Below, piece by piece: positions 44,141-54,539 of a stretch of 64,000 nt of DNA. Origin of the DNA: Diplolepis rosae (lineage: Eukaryota > Arthropoda > Insecta > Hymenoptera > Diplolepididae). A model generated the notes under the pieces. The model was not told the DNA's origin. It worked only from the letters and a program-made list of their open reading frames with translations, and did no database searches. Every line of letters begins with the position of its first letter. Position 1 is the stretch's first letter. The stretch spans positions 3,211,501-3,275,500 of the forward strand of contig JAPYXD010000755.1 of the NCBI GenBank assembly GCA_030998225.1, read 5' to 3'. Made by a program: the position numbers and the translations under genes.

Positions 44141-45240
44141 CTGTAACCGTACATCCAACGAGCATCGACCCATCGCTGAATCGACTATTGCACCAATCGA
44201 TTGGTGAAAAACGACTCGCCCAAAGAGGAGCTTCAACCTCATGAACCGGAAGTTCAAGTATCGAGTGTAACGACTACAGGACTTACACTTAGCACTTCTG
44301 ATATTGCAAGCGCTAAAATTGTAATTAAAACTATAATTGGAGACTAATGAACGTAGCGCCAATTCTTTACGCGAGTAACTCACTGTACGTTAGAGAACCA
44401 CGCATGATTAAAAGTGTTCATGAGAATTGACTTCCGTACTAGGCACGGGTTTCCTGGTCGCCCATTAGAATTACGAAGTACGTGACCGACTTCCCAGAGT
44501 GTGAGAGAGTCAAGTAGGGATTTCGCAGGGCAGGTCGGAACTTCGTCGGTGTCGTAATTTCCGCTAACACTCTCGTCCTCAGACCTTTAATGACAGGCCG
44601 CCTCTTAACTCCAATTAAGAGGAAATCGATGAAATGGAAAATCGACCAGAGATGTTGGACGGGGAGGGTGCATTCATCCTATGTTTCGATCCGGAGGTCG
44701 GCGATTCCATACAAGCAGTAAAAGGCCCGAAATACCAAGTGATCATTACGTGAACTCTAATCTCTCAATTTAGCAAGTGCTCTCTTATCGTATTAAAGTG
44801 TTTTCGGTTTATTTTCTCGGTTTTTCTCATATTTTCTAATTTTTGTGTAGTAATTTGATAAACATTATAAAGCGTGTTTTCTCGTGTGGAAGTACTTTTC
44901 AATCCTGAACACCAATCTGGCTTCTGTTTGTTTCTATCAAGTCTAGTTAAATAGATATTTTCAATTGAAATTGTTAATAAAAAATTATTTAACAATTGTC
45001 TTAAGAGTGAAATTTTTTTTTCATTGCGTTTTTAAAGCAGTTTGCGAATGTCATCTCACTTTAGCGATATCTATAACGTTTTTTGAGATATTCTTAAAGG
45101 ACTGGAAAAAAGTGCTAAACATGTACAGAAATTTCCGGGCCCTGTAATTCAGAACATATTTACTTTCTTTAATGAAAAATTGTACTAAATGCTATACTGG
45201 GCATCAGATCTTCATTTATCCATATTAAAAAGTTCTACGT
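44141..45240. other. Unassigned; GC-rich to 44760, then AT-rich
   Basis: A perfect hairpin CCTCTTAA-ctccaa-TTAAGAGG lies at about 44601-44622. A 40-codon frame at 44634-44753 (MENRPEMLDGEGAF...) has coding-like composition but no recognised family. Probably part of the same repeat family as 43.7 kb. Confidence 0.35.
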
Positions 45241-45244
45241 TTTG

Positions 45245-45770
45245 TTGAACGAACATGTTTTTTGATCGGATTGTCACGGGTGAGACTCCAACAATAATCA
45301 GCAAGACTACTGATACTCTATTTACCCGCATATCTCTTCTCAATAGTTGCTATATCTTGCTGGAATCTCTCTTTGTGCTCGTCACTGGCTGATTCCAATT
45401 TTCCAGGAAAGAAATATAAGTGTGAATGTAGGAAATGTATTTTTCATGACATAATTACATTCAGGCCATGAAATTGCGTCAAAATTTCATTCATATACCG
45501 CTTGTAGTGCTTAGATTTGTGATTTCTGAGGACATTTCGAATCACATTCTTTACGGATAACCAAGCTTTTCTCTCCTTGCTGTTCAAGAATTCGTCAAAT
45601 TCTGAGTATTGCATAAGCTCAGGAATTTGAGGCCTTATGAAAACCCCTTCTTTGATTTTCGCTTCGCTAACTTTTGGAAATTTTGATTTTAGATAGCCAA
45701 ATGCGTTTCCGTTTCGAACTATTGCTTTTACGAAATTTTTAACTATCCCGAGTTTGATATCTAGAGGCAG
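45245..45770 (-). pseudogene. Widespread arthropod repeat protein, C-terminal part
   Basis: The minus strand reads LPLDIKLGIVKNFVKAIVRN, YLKSKFPKVSEAKIKEGVFI, IPELMQYSEFDEFLNSKER, then after a stop HSHLYFFPGKLESASDEHKE, RFQQDIATIEKRYAG and LADYCWSLTRD. This order (LHIKLGxxKxFVKAL; FPxxSxxKxKxGxF; HSHL.F; DExxERFxQDI; ADYCW) belongs to a very repetitive arthropod family, probably transposon-encoded and of unknown function. The stops at about 45465 and 45323 mark a pseudogene. The N-terminal part may be the piece at 48493-48765. Confidence 0.6.
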
Positions 45771-45819
45771 CAGAATAATATTTTTAGTATTGATAGAATA
45801 TTTAGGAACTCATTATCCC

Positions 45820-46180
45820 AGACAAGACGATAGAAGCGTTAACCCAGGAGAGAGAAATAATGACATAGAAAAGGAGAAAAGAAAAAAACGTATAGAATTA
45901 AAAATATTTAATTACAAAGTCATAGACATCATTCCACCTCGATAAGTCTTTTTGTTTTTTAAGAGCGTAAGAGCCTTCTTTTTTAATAAAAGCCATTTCG
46001 GAAAATAAGCGTTTGTAGTAGTTATTTTGTGTGTGCAAAATGCGAAGATCATTCCAATTGAAATCATGAGAATGAGATAAACGATGTTCACTGATTGCCG
46101 ATAGTTCAGTGGAATTCTATGTCCTTTTCTTTCCTCTCCTTGGGTTAACGCTTCTATCTTCTTGTCGGTTTTCCGTTCAG
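45820..46180 (-). pseudogene. Penelope-like element, C-terminal endonuclease tail
   Basis: Minus strand, about 46115-45930: AISEHRLSHSHDFNWNDLRI then YYKRLFSEMAFIKKEGSYAL, matching the SxHxxxxxHxFxWxxxxIL..YxxRxxxEMxxI end of Penelope GIY-YIG proteins. Upstream of it, about 46180-46120 (minus) is repeated in inverted orientation at 45820-45890 (plus; shared AGAAGCGTTAACCCA), giving a small inverted structure as seen in rearranged Penelope copies. The catalytic GIY-YIG core is not present here. Confidence 0.55.
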
Positions 46181-46554
46181 TAGTTACTCGGCTTTGGTCG
46201 TATAATAATGGAATGTTGCCTTAGTACATTGACCAAGATGTTTTCGATACAAATTATTTTCTTTCCTCCGACCATCAAATATTGTCACTTTTCTTGCAGA
46301 GCCAACAACATTTTCAATTATAAATTAGGTATGTAAGAAATATTTTATAATTTTTCTCCATTCGTTTATTTATTTTCTTAACATTAAGTTTTGGTTACAT
46401 CGTTGTATATATTTTTTTAAGTCTTGAAAAGGACGCTGCAGTCGAAAAGTTGACGTAAACAATAAAATTGTGATTGGTATAATGAGTTCCTAAATATTGT
46501 TTCAATACCTACTTCTACTCAGTGGAATATTCTTACATATATTAGATGCGCAAC

Positions 46555-47046
46555 TAAGTTCCCGCTGTTTGTCAATAGATGGCTCCAGGAGTACGTGCTG
46601 GTCGATTTTGACCTATACAAAACGTCATGAACCAAGCTTAGACATATGGTAAACAAACCGTTTAGACACATCAGTGATTTTGTTTTGGCGTCATATAGTT
46701 TTGGTTGTGTGAAAATGTCTGATTTTGTGCCAAATAATCGTCATTTTCGGAAAGTGTTGATTTTCTTCTTTCATTCGAATAAAACGGCTGCTGAAGCGCA
46801 TCGAGAGCTGCAAAAAGTTTACGGAGATGCTGCTCTAAGTGAAACAACGTGCCGTGATTGGTTCCGTCGCTTCAAAGACGGAGATTTCGATGTCGACGAT
46901 CGTCCGCGTGAAGGAAGGCCAAAAACCTTCGAAGACGCTGAATTGGAGGCATTGCTCGATGACGATCCGTGCCAAACGCAAGAAGGGCTTGCTTCAGCAT
47001 TAGAAGTTACCCGCCAAGCCATTTCCAAGCAATTGCATGCATTGTA
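46555..47046 (+). pseudogene. Mariner (mellifera-type) 5' end and transposase N-terminus
   Basis: The 5' flank GCAACTAAGTTCCCGCTGTTTGTC resembles the end of the mariner at 63.7 kb. ATG 46715 opens MSDFVPNNRHFRKVLIFFFH with both helix-turn-helix parts (AAEAHRELQKVYGDAALSET, CQTQEGLASALEVTRQAISK), ending at HAL/TAA at 47047 where a Tc1-like element begins. The catalytic domain is absent downstream, so the copy is truncated. Of the four copies of this type here it has the cleanest N-terminus. Confidence 0.8.
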
Positions 47047-48330
47047 AGTCTGTTAATTTGACAGTCGTTGCGTTTATGCATAATTGTGCCCGCTTTTTGG
47101 TTGAAATGGGCCCAGAATTGTATTTTTCCAGATTGAGAATGGTCAAGCGAAAGGAAATATCTGTCGAGAAACGGACCCAAATCATTATTTTGCAAAAAAA
47201 CAGGCAAAAACTATCGAGAAATTGAAAATATCTTTGTGTTCAGTTCATACGGCCATAAGAAGATATCGGGGAACTGGACAAAATACTAACAGAAAACGAT
47301 CTGGTCGACCAAGAAAGACAAATCAAAGAATCAACAACAAAATATATGCAATAAGTAAGGGCAATCGACAGAAATCTGTATCAGAAATTCGTGCTGAAAT
47401 CAATGAAGACTTGGATTCACCAATATCGCTCACGACAGTCAAAGGCCGGCTGAAAGAAAAAGGTAGGATTGGACGCATTGGTGTCAGAAAGCCACTTCTA
47501 CGGCCAGTAAATAAACGAAAAAGATTTAAGTTCGCTGAAGAAGATGTTGACTGGACGATTGATCAGTGGAAATCAGTTTTATGGACGGACGAATCAAAAT
47601 TCGACCTTCTCGGTAGTCATCGGCGTCAATATGTTCGCAGAAAAGTCAATGAAAGATTCAAATCAGATTGTATTGTGCCAGCTGTAAAACATGACAATGG
47701 CTCAGTAATGGTTTGAGGCTGTTCCAGCCACGCTGGCGCTGGTCAACTTGAAAAAATTGAAGGAATTAAAAAAAGAGCAGTATCACAGTATACTCCAACG
47801 CCATGCAATACCATCTAGCATCAATTTAATTGGTTGTGGATTCATTTTCCAAGAAGATAACGATCCGAAACATACATCAAAACTTTGTACTTCTTATTTG
47901 GGACGAAAAAAAGTCGCAGGTGACCTTAAAATAATGGAATGGCCGCCTCAACCCCCCGATTTAAATCCCATCGAGCTATTGTGGGAAGAATTGGACCGAC
48001 GTGTGAGAGATCTAAAGCCAAGAAGCCTTCCTGGTCTCTGGGATTGTTTGAACGAGGCGTGGAATAATATTCCACCTCAAACACTTCAAAAATTCATCGA
48101 AAGAATGCCAAAATTGTGCGCTGCAGTCATTAAAGCAAAAGGTGGCCATTTTCAAGAAAATCGCTTGAAGTAACATATTCACTGTTTCCTTATGAATTTT
48201 GATCAAAATTTTAGTAAAATGCATTAAAAATGTCTTCGAATCATGAAGCTACATTGAACGTACAAAACTACCGCGAATATGTGAATAATATTTCAATAAA
48301 TGATACGATAAACTGACAAAAACAACTTTA
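47047..48330 (+). mobile_element. Tc1-like element abutting the mariner
   Basis: Holds a nearly complete Tc1-type transposase frame (next entry), starting right where the mariner reading stops at TA 47047. Terminal inverted repeats could not be matched; the right limit near 48330 is estimated from the end of a TCAATAAATGATACG-type 3' flank. Confidence 0.6.
47140..48173 (+). pseudogene. Tc1-like transposase with few lesions
   Basis: Begins MVKRKEISVEKRTQIIIL (ATG 47140). Two frameshifts near 47195 and 47235 precede SVHTAIRRYRGTGQNTNRKR, the GRPRK hook, and the catalytic first Asp in SVLWTDESKFDLLGS. A TGA replaces the expected Trp codon at 47714, and an indel in an A-run near 47767 shifts the frame to KEQYHSILQRHAIPS. 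The second Asp is in FQEDNDPKHTSKL and the third acidic residue in SPDLNPIE-type sequence (PPDLNPIELLWEEL). C-terminus KAKGGHF at 48173. Catalytic residues all remain; four small defects kill the frame. Confidence 0.85.
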
Positions 48331-48492
48331 TTGTTTTGTGAACTGAAGAATGCATGTAGTATCATGGATATAAGTTCACATACAGTTTTGCCGCCTTAAG
48401 AGCATAATAGTAATAGTATTATATTGATACTTTCACAGTCTGACTTTTTGCATTGAAGCTAAAGCTTTTTCTTTAAATTATGACACAAATGA

Positions 48493-48765
48493 TTAGCAAT
48501 CAGATTTACTTGAAATATTTAGGTTTTCAGAATCCTTGGAATTTAAAAGAACGACTATAGCATTTGCAATTTTTTTTCCACTCGTTCGTGAAATTCGCCG
48601 AAATATATCATGTATCTCAGCATCCGTAAAATTCTTTTTAATGGACATTAATTTTTCTCTCTTTGTCGCTGTAGAAGCTTCTTCAAACTTCATACAAGAA
48701 CTGTTCCTACCTCTTTTTGCTTTTATCCCGGAAACAGTAACAATGAAGCCAGTGTTTAGCTATTT
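48493..48765 (-). pseudogene. N-terminal piece of an arthropod repeat protein
   Basis: The minus-strand frame contains NTGFIVTVSGIKAKRGRNSS, FEEASTATKREKLMSIKKNF and TDAEIHDIFRRISRTSGKK. The xATKRxK..(S/T)xxEI.....xxxxxGK pattern is like the start of the repetitive family whose C-terminus lies at 45245-45770 in the same orientation. They could be two ends of one decayed element, split by mariner, Tc1 and Penelope insertions. Ends at a stop at 48493. No known domain. Confidence 0.4.
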
Positions 48766-48789
48766 TTCAAACCTCTTTCTAAACTGACT

Positions 48790-49420
48790 TTTTAAAAATG
48801 AACATTTTTTCTATTTTTTATAAAGACACTTGAAAAATACAAATTTAAATGATTAGATACTATTTCTAGATGTTCAGGATCAAGATTGTAATCAGTTTGT
48901 AAGAAACTTGAGGATATAGTCTCGTGTTCAGGCTTCGAAAAATCGATTTTTTGAATACATATTTCGAAAGTATAATATATTGAGAGTACTGTACAAATTT
49001 TAACCCAAAATATGAAATATGTACGAAGCTATAGTACATAGTCGAAAGCATGCCGGGACCGTACGCTGTGAACCGCGTGGCAACTGCAACGGTCTTACCT
49101 CTATATTATTGTTGTCACGTTACCCTTATACGTACGTATAGCTTCTTAAACTTTTGTGTATATTTTTATAATCTTATACCATCTTGAAATTAATAATTAT
49201 ACTAAAACTTTATTCAACCGCAGATTGGAACATTTATTTATACAGAATGCCATTAAGAATTACACATATTTTTATTAAATGTATCATATCTAGTGTTAGA
49301 ACCATTGTTAGGTTATTGGCGGATAATTGTTATGAAAGTCGGTTTTTTGAAAAGAAAAAGTGATAAATATAAGTTTTTGGTTAAAAAAATGTTTATGTTT
49401 TTGCGTTTGGCACGAATCAT
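48790..49420. other. AT-rich spacer, nothing supported
   Basis: No domain, no terminal repeats noticed. Confidence 0.5.
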
Positions 49421-49429
49421 GATCCAATA

Positions 49430-49669
49430 ATGTTTCCAGTCCCGCGTCTTCGTACACTTTCGGCCTTCCGCTACGTTTTTTGTTTCAATGTCAAATTCAC
49501 CGTTCTTAAACTTTCGAAACCACTCACGACAACTTTTCTCATTTAAGGCAGCCTAACCATATGCTTCTTCAAGCAATCGATGCACCGCAGCTGCAGATTT
49601 CTTCAAATTGAAGAAGTAAATCAAAAGTTCCCGCAAATGACGATTATTCGGCTCCAAACTCGACATTTT
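49430..49669 (-). pseudogene. Mariner (mellifera-type) transposase N-terminus, decayed
   Basis: Minus strand: MSSLEPNNRHLRELLIYFFN then KKSAAAVHRLLEEAYG, a stop, and SCREWFRKFKNGEFDIE. Same N-terminal pattern as 46715, with a stop and frame loss after about 75 residues. No catalytic region. Confidence 0.75.
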
Positions 49670-50249
49670 CGCAAATAAGAGAATATTTCATACCGAGGGG
49701 CATCTCAATCAAAAATTCAACGTCTAGAACGCTAAAATTCAAAGTAAAATACGCAAAAAATCTGTCAATGGGATGGAAAACCCCAAAATCGAATTTCCAA
49801 AATCGACAGCTTCTGTATGCGTTCGTAAGAACTGTGCAAAGTTGAAAGAGATCGCTCCTATCTCTTGTTTAAAGGAGGAAATCGTTGATGATCCGCAAAA
49901 ACTTAGCTAACATTACGTGAAGTCGCACAAATTCAGTGAGAATTCAAGCAAAATAGGCTGATATTGCTCAAGTTATGTCAGTGAACGTCAGACCCTTACC
50001 ATGCAGTCAAGACTCGCACAGATGAGCAATAAATTGACGTTGCATTAATAAACAAACATGAAAAAATATGTGAAGATTTGAATATTGGTTTTAAGTGGCT
50101 TTTTGAAAAAACCAATTCGAAATATTGTGAATATTGGTTATTTCTAGATATTAGAATGAAATGTAGGTCATCAAAGTCTTTTTTTTTCAAACTTTCATCT
50201 ATTCTTTTTTTAAAAATTGGAAAATATTATACTTATAATGTTTGATCGA

Positions 50250-50745
50250 ATCTTATGACGATAATCGAGAACTTCTATAAAGAAATAGCCAAAAATCGAC
50301 AATTTTTTCCTTAACCTAACAAGCACTTATCAAACGTAATTTAACTGATCGGAAAAAATTTATGTATACGGTAAAGAAATGGCCAACGTCTTCCCTAACC
50401 TACAACGCAGTAATATAATGTAACTTAACTGTTTGGGGAAAACTTATTTATGTAATAAAGAAATGGCCAATAATCAAGAACTTCATCCTTAACCTAACAA
50501 GCACTAATTTAACGTGACTTGAATGATCAGGAAAACTTTAGTTATGCAGAATTATCATTACCTTTATTGCAGGACTTATGTTTTCCTGCTAATTTAAGTT
50601 ACGTTAGATTAGTGCTTGTTAGGTTAAGGATGAGGTTCTCGATTATTGGCCTTTCTTCATCCCATAAATAAATTTTCCCTGATCAGTTAAGTTACGTTAG
50701 ATTAGTGCTTGCTAGGTTAAGGATGAAGTTCACGATTATTAGAGT
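50250..50745. repeat. Foldback of tandem units containing CCTTAACCTAACAAGCAC
   Basis: Three direct copies of an about 85-105-bp unit (starting near 50257, 50372 and 50457; consensus words AAGAAATGGCCAA, CCTTAACCTAACAAGCAC, AACTTAACTGATCAGG) are followed by two inverted copies (about 50578 and 50672; GTGCTTGTTAGGTTAAGG). The array therefore folds back on itself. No coding content. Confidence 0.75.
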
Positions 50746-50813
50746 AAGATTTAATGATTTACGCAAAAGTAATCAGGATGTCCGCAAGGTCAATCTCTAA
50801 TTATAAATATATT

Positions 50814-51286
50814 TTATGTGCCTCCGGCGCGGAAACTCGTTTTTACGCTACAGTTTAAAGTAGCGTAATGTTGTGTATTACGATATAGAGGAATGTAATG
50901 TAAAGCTTGAACTGCACATGCGCCTATTACGATACAGCGAAGCGTAATCGTCTTCTTATTCTCCTTCTTCTTCGTACAGCGTTGGCACTGTACTGACGAT
51001 GCCTTGTACATACGAACTGCGCATGCGTCTATTACAATACGCTACTACTACACAAGATCAAGAAAATCAAAATGGCCAGACGTATTCGCGAAATGTCAAG
51101 TGAGATGGGCTATAATCACAGTTTTTCAGATTGGATTTGAGTGTACGCATAAAAACTCGTATATGCGCCTAAGTCACATAAAATAGAATATGTGCCAATG
51201 CACACAATTCGGGTGATTACGAGACTCGCTTAAAATGCTCGCAGGACTGATCGCGCCTCGCCTTCGTCTCGGCTTTGTCTCTGCTT
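50814..51286 (-). repeat. Dispersed repeat, copy 2 (inverted partner of 42850-43302)
   Basis: The reverse complement aligns with copy 1 from GCCGAGACGA to GGAGGCACATA with many substitutions. It shares the CGCATGCGCAGTTC word and the GTAGCG hairpin region. Copies lie 7.5 kb apart in opposite orientation. Confidence 0.75.
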
Positions 51287-51824
51287 ATTTTTCGGAAATT
51301 CTTTTCATTCTGTATGTAATCAATTTTTATTATGTGATTAATACACCAAAATCTTCCAAACTGAAATTACAGGAAAATACGATACTGTTTTACCACTGAA
51401 AAGAGAATGGTTTTTCAAGAAAACCACTAAAGACCAGAAAAAAACAAATATTAATTTTCTGGCCTCCGCCAGGGTAAAATTAAAATATTCATGGTTTTTA
51501 ACTGAATCGAGTCTTGAAATGTAATCGTTTGGAAGTACAAATTATTTTAGATGAGTGTGAATTAATAAAGAATATCATTGATAAGATCGATATTGTTCAA
51601 TAAAATAAATAGGCTTTAAAATAAATTTCATATTTTTCCTTCCAAAACAGATATTTGAGAAAAGCTGAATTTCTTGGTGATTAAGAAATTAAGAAAAATA
51701 TTTCCAACGTATATTTGTATTGATGCCACAGGATTCTAAATAATTGATAATTTAAAATTGTTTTGCTAATAGGTATGTTTAAAACTTTTAGTTTTTTGTG
51801 TTTGCATCGTAAATTTATTCTCGA

Positions 51825-52300
51825 TCAAAGATGTTAGTTTTCCACCAAAATTCTCATCATTTGCGGGAAGTATTGATTTTCTGCTTCCATTTGAAGAAAA
51901 GTGCAGCTGAGGCCAATTGAATGTTCTGAAATATTTATGGTGACGCTGATTTTATTGAAAGAACGTATCCTGAGTGGTTTCAACGCTTCAATAGCGGTGA
52001 TTTTGATGTCAAGGACCGACATGGCGGTGGAAAACAGAAAATTTTCAAAGATTCCGAATTGGAGGCATTACTTGCTGAAGACTCGTACCAAACGCAAGGG
52101 AAATTCGCAGAATCATTGGGAGTGACTTAAAAAGCCATTTCGAAACGCCTTAAATCCATGGGAATGATTCAGAACCAAGGAAATTGGGTTCCGTACGAGT
52201 TGCAGCCGAGAGATGTAAAACGGCGTTTCTTTGATTGTGAACAGCTCCTTCAAAGCCAGAATCGGAAGGGGTGTGTACATAGTATTGTAACACCTTATAT
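51825..52300 (+). pseudogene. Mariner (mellifera-type) transposase N-terminal half, decayed
   Basis: Reads HLREVLIFCFHLKKSAAEAN, then TYPEWFQRFNSGDFDVKDRH, SELEALLAEDSYQTQGKFAE, a TAA before KAISKRLKSMGMIQNQGNWV, then YELQPRDVKRRFFDCEQLLQ, stopping near 52300 before the first catalytic Asp. Stops and a lost start mark it as a relic. It covers a region missing from the copy at 46.7 kb (GMIQNQGNW), showing it is a separate insertion. Confidence 0.8.
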
Positions 52301-52695
52301 ATATAACAAGACAGAAGGCCGCGAAAAAATGAAATCCATCGAACTCACATTTGAATAATTCAACCAGATGAACAAAAACATCACTTTGCCACAAATTAAC
52401 TAGATATAAATCCAATAGATTTGATTTTCGAAGAGTATTCTAAATTATTCTTACAATAACTGTAACGCAGGCATTGTAACTTATTACTTGTAACTTAACA
52501 ATGACATTCTGAAAGCTGTTAATGAATAGAGCAGTTAAACTAACTGCGTATAATATTATCTAATGCAGGAAATAAGCTCAAAAAAAAAAAAAATGCTATC
52601 CTGGAAATTTTATATTTTATAGAAAAAACTCTTGGCTCTTTAACCCTTTAAGGGCCAAAATGGCATAAACGATACACCGGTCTTTGAGGCCGTGT

Positions 52696-54219
52696 AACTT
52701 ATGCTATTCGCGAGTAAAAAAATTGAGAGGGACATATTTTTGAAGTTCAACACGTGCCCTTTCCGATAGTACATACGAAATTGATCTAGAAAATTATTAA
52801 TTATAAAAAAATTCAGTTTAAAAAAAAGCACGATTTTTTCGATCTTTTTTTTTTAAAGCGAGTTTTGAAAGGTTTCCCGGCCTGTCAACGACCTGGAACA
52901 TTTTTAACCGGTGGAATAAATGTCTGAACTTTAAGAAGGTGTGGTTCAGAGATTAATTTTTCACTTAGGTCTTTACAAAATGGCGCCTGAATTAAAAAAT
53001 TTTCACGAATACATTCAGGATTTCTTTTTTCTGAAAATATAAACAAACTGAGGAAATTACTAAGAATAAGAAGTTCTTAGAATCTCAAAGAATTTTTAAA
53101 AAATCAAAAAATTGCTCAAAACACCCCGACAAAATTTGTATGTATTTTTTGACCAATTTAAAGAACTTTTTACTCTTGGTAATTTTCGTCATGAGTCTAT
53201 TTCTTTCAAGAAAAAAATTCTCAAAGATCAAATTAGTATCCAATGTGAAAGTCCACGTATCGACATATTTATCGATGTAAAGTCGTGAACAAAAACCCGA
53301 AAAAAATCCTCGATCTTCAGTGCAATTCATGACTGAGAGAAAAAGTGGGAGAGATATAAACATACAGACGGATAGAATCTTTAAGTTCGATAGTGATAAT
53401 AGTGTCTTTATTTCTGTATATAAATGTTCAATCTGCAGGTGTATTGCAGGCCCCTTGCAGGCGTGTGAACAGAAGCAGGCCTGCTACAGGCTTGTTGCAG
53501 GTTTCTAAACGAGTTGCAGGCCTGCTGCAGTCATAAACGATTTTCACCCGGGGTTGTCTCTCGATATCCAATTTTCCTCAACATCGCCTGAATTCGATCA
53601 ATCGAATATACTGCGGTACTTTTGAGGATATTGAGAATTTTTTTCTTGAAAGCAATAGACTTATGGCGAAAATTACCTAGAGTAAAAAGTTCTTAAAATT
53701 GGTTAAAGAATACATACACATTTTTTTGGGGTGTTTTGAGCAATTTTTTGATTTTTCAAAAATTATGCTATTTGCAAAATTGAAAAGTTGCTCGAAACGT
53801 TTTGAAAAAATTCAGACGTATTCTTTGAGTGATTCTAAGAACTTCTTACTCTTAGTAATTTCCTCAGTTTGTTTATATTTTCAGACAAAAGAAATCCTGA
53901 ATGTATTCGTGAAAATTTTTTAATTCAGGCGCCATTTTGTAAAGACCTAAGTGAAAAATTAATCTCTGAACCACACCTTCTTAAAGTTCAGACGTTTAAT
54001 CCACCGGTTAAAAATGTTCCAGGTCGTTGACAGGCCGGGAAACCTTTCAAAACTCGCTTTAAAAAAAAAAGATCGAAAAAATCGTGCTTTTTTTTAAACT
54101 GAATTTTTTTATAATTAATAATTTTCTAGATCAATTTCGTATTTACCATCGGAAAGGGCACGTGTTGAACTTCAAAAATATGTCCCTCTCAATTTTGTCA
54201 GTCGCGAATAGCATAAGTT
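52696..54219. repeat. Long foldback, about 1.5 kb, arms 529 and 589 bp
   Basis: Left arm 52696-53224 and right arm 53631-54219 are reverse complements with few differences over most of their length, for example GGTTTCCCGGCCTGTCAACG and its complement, or CACGTGCCCTTTCCGAT. The right arm has about 60 extra bases near 53770-53825. The 406-base loop contains repeated TTGCAGG words. If transcribed through, it would form a very long RNA hairpin. Confidence 0.9.
53436..53540 (+). repeat. TTGCAGG(CC) short repeat cluster in the foldback loop
   Basis: CTGCAGG, TTGCAGGCC, TTGCAGGCG, AGCAGGCCTGC, TTGCAGG and TTGCAGGCCTGCTGCAG follow each other at irregular spacing. Degenerate and partly palindromic. 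Confidence 0.6.
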
Positions 54220-54280
54220 CAGAGAAATATTTTTAGATTAACGGATACAAAGGATACTTTAATAAAAGTAAAAACTGTCC

Positions 54281-54369
54281 GTTGTAGAACTCACTGCGCT
54301 ATTAATTGCTTGTTTAAACGACATCAAAAATATTCTTAATCGCTGCAGGTTCGAATCCTCTCTACTCAT
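54281..54369 (+). tRNA. tRNA-like sequence (B box), probably pseudogene or SINE head
   Basis: GGTTCGAATCC at 54348-54358 is a perfect B box/T-loop. About 60 bases upstream TAGAACTCACTGCG is a degenerate A box. The possible acceptor TGTAGA / TCTAC pairs only partly, and the T-stem is poor, so a functional tRNA is unlikely. Confidence 0.3.
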
Positions 54370-54539
54370 AACAAGCACATTACTACACTATCCGCTAATC
54401 CTATCAGCTACGCACGCTTAAAAGAGAAAAAAAGAAATAGTCCTTATATGCTGCAACCACTACTACCACAGCCGCTGGCGCAGTGACAACTGCACGACAA
54501 GGTTTTAGAGAATTGTTCTCTAAAGTTTATAATCCAAAA

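Noticed and set aside
44634..44753. 40-codon ORF with coding-like composition
   Set aside because: Too short and no family recognised; mentioned only in the region entry.
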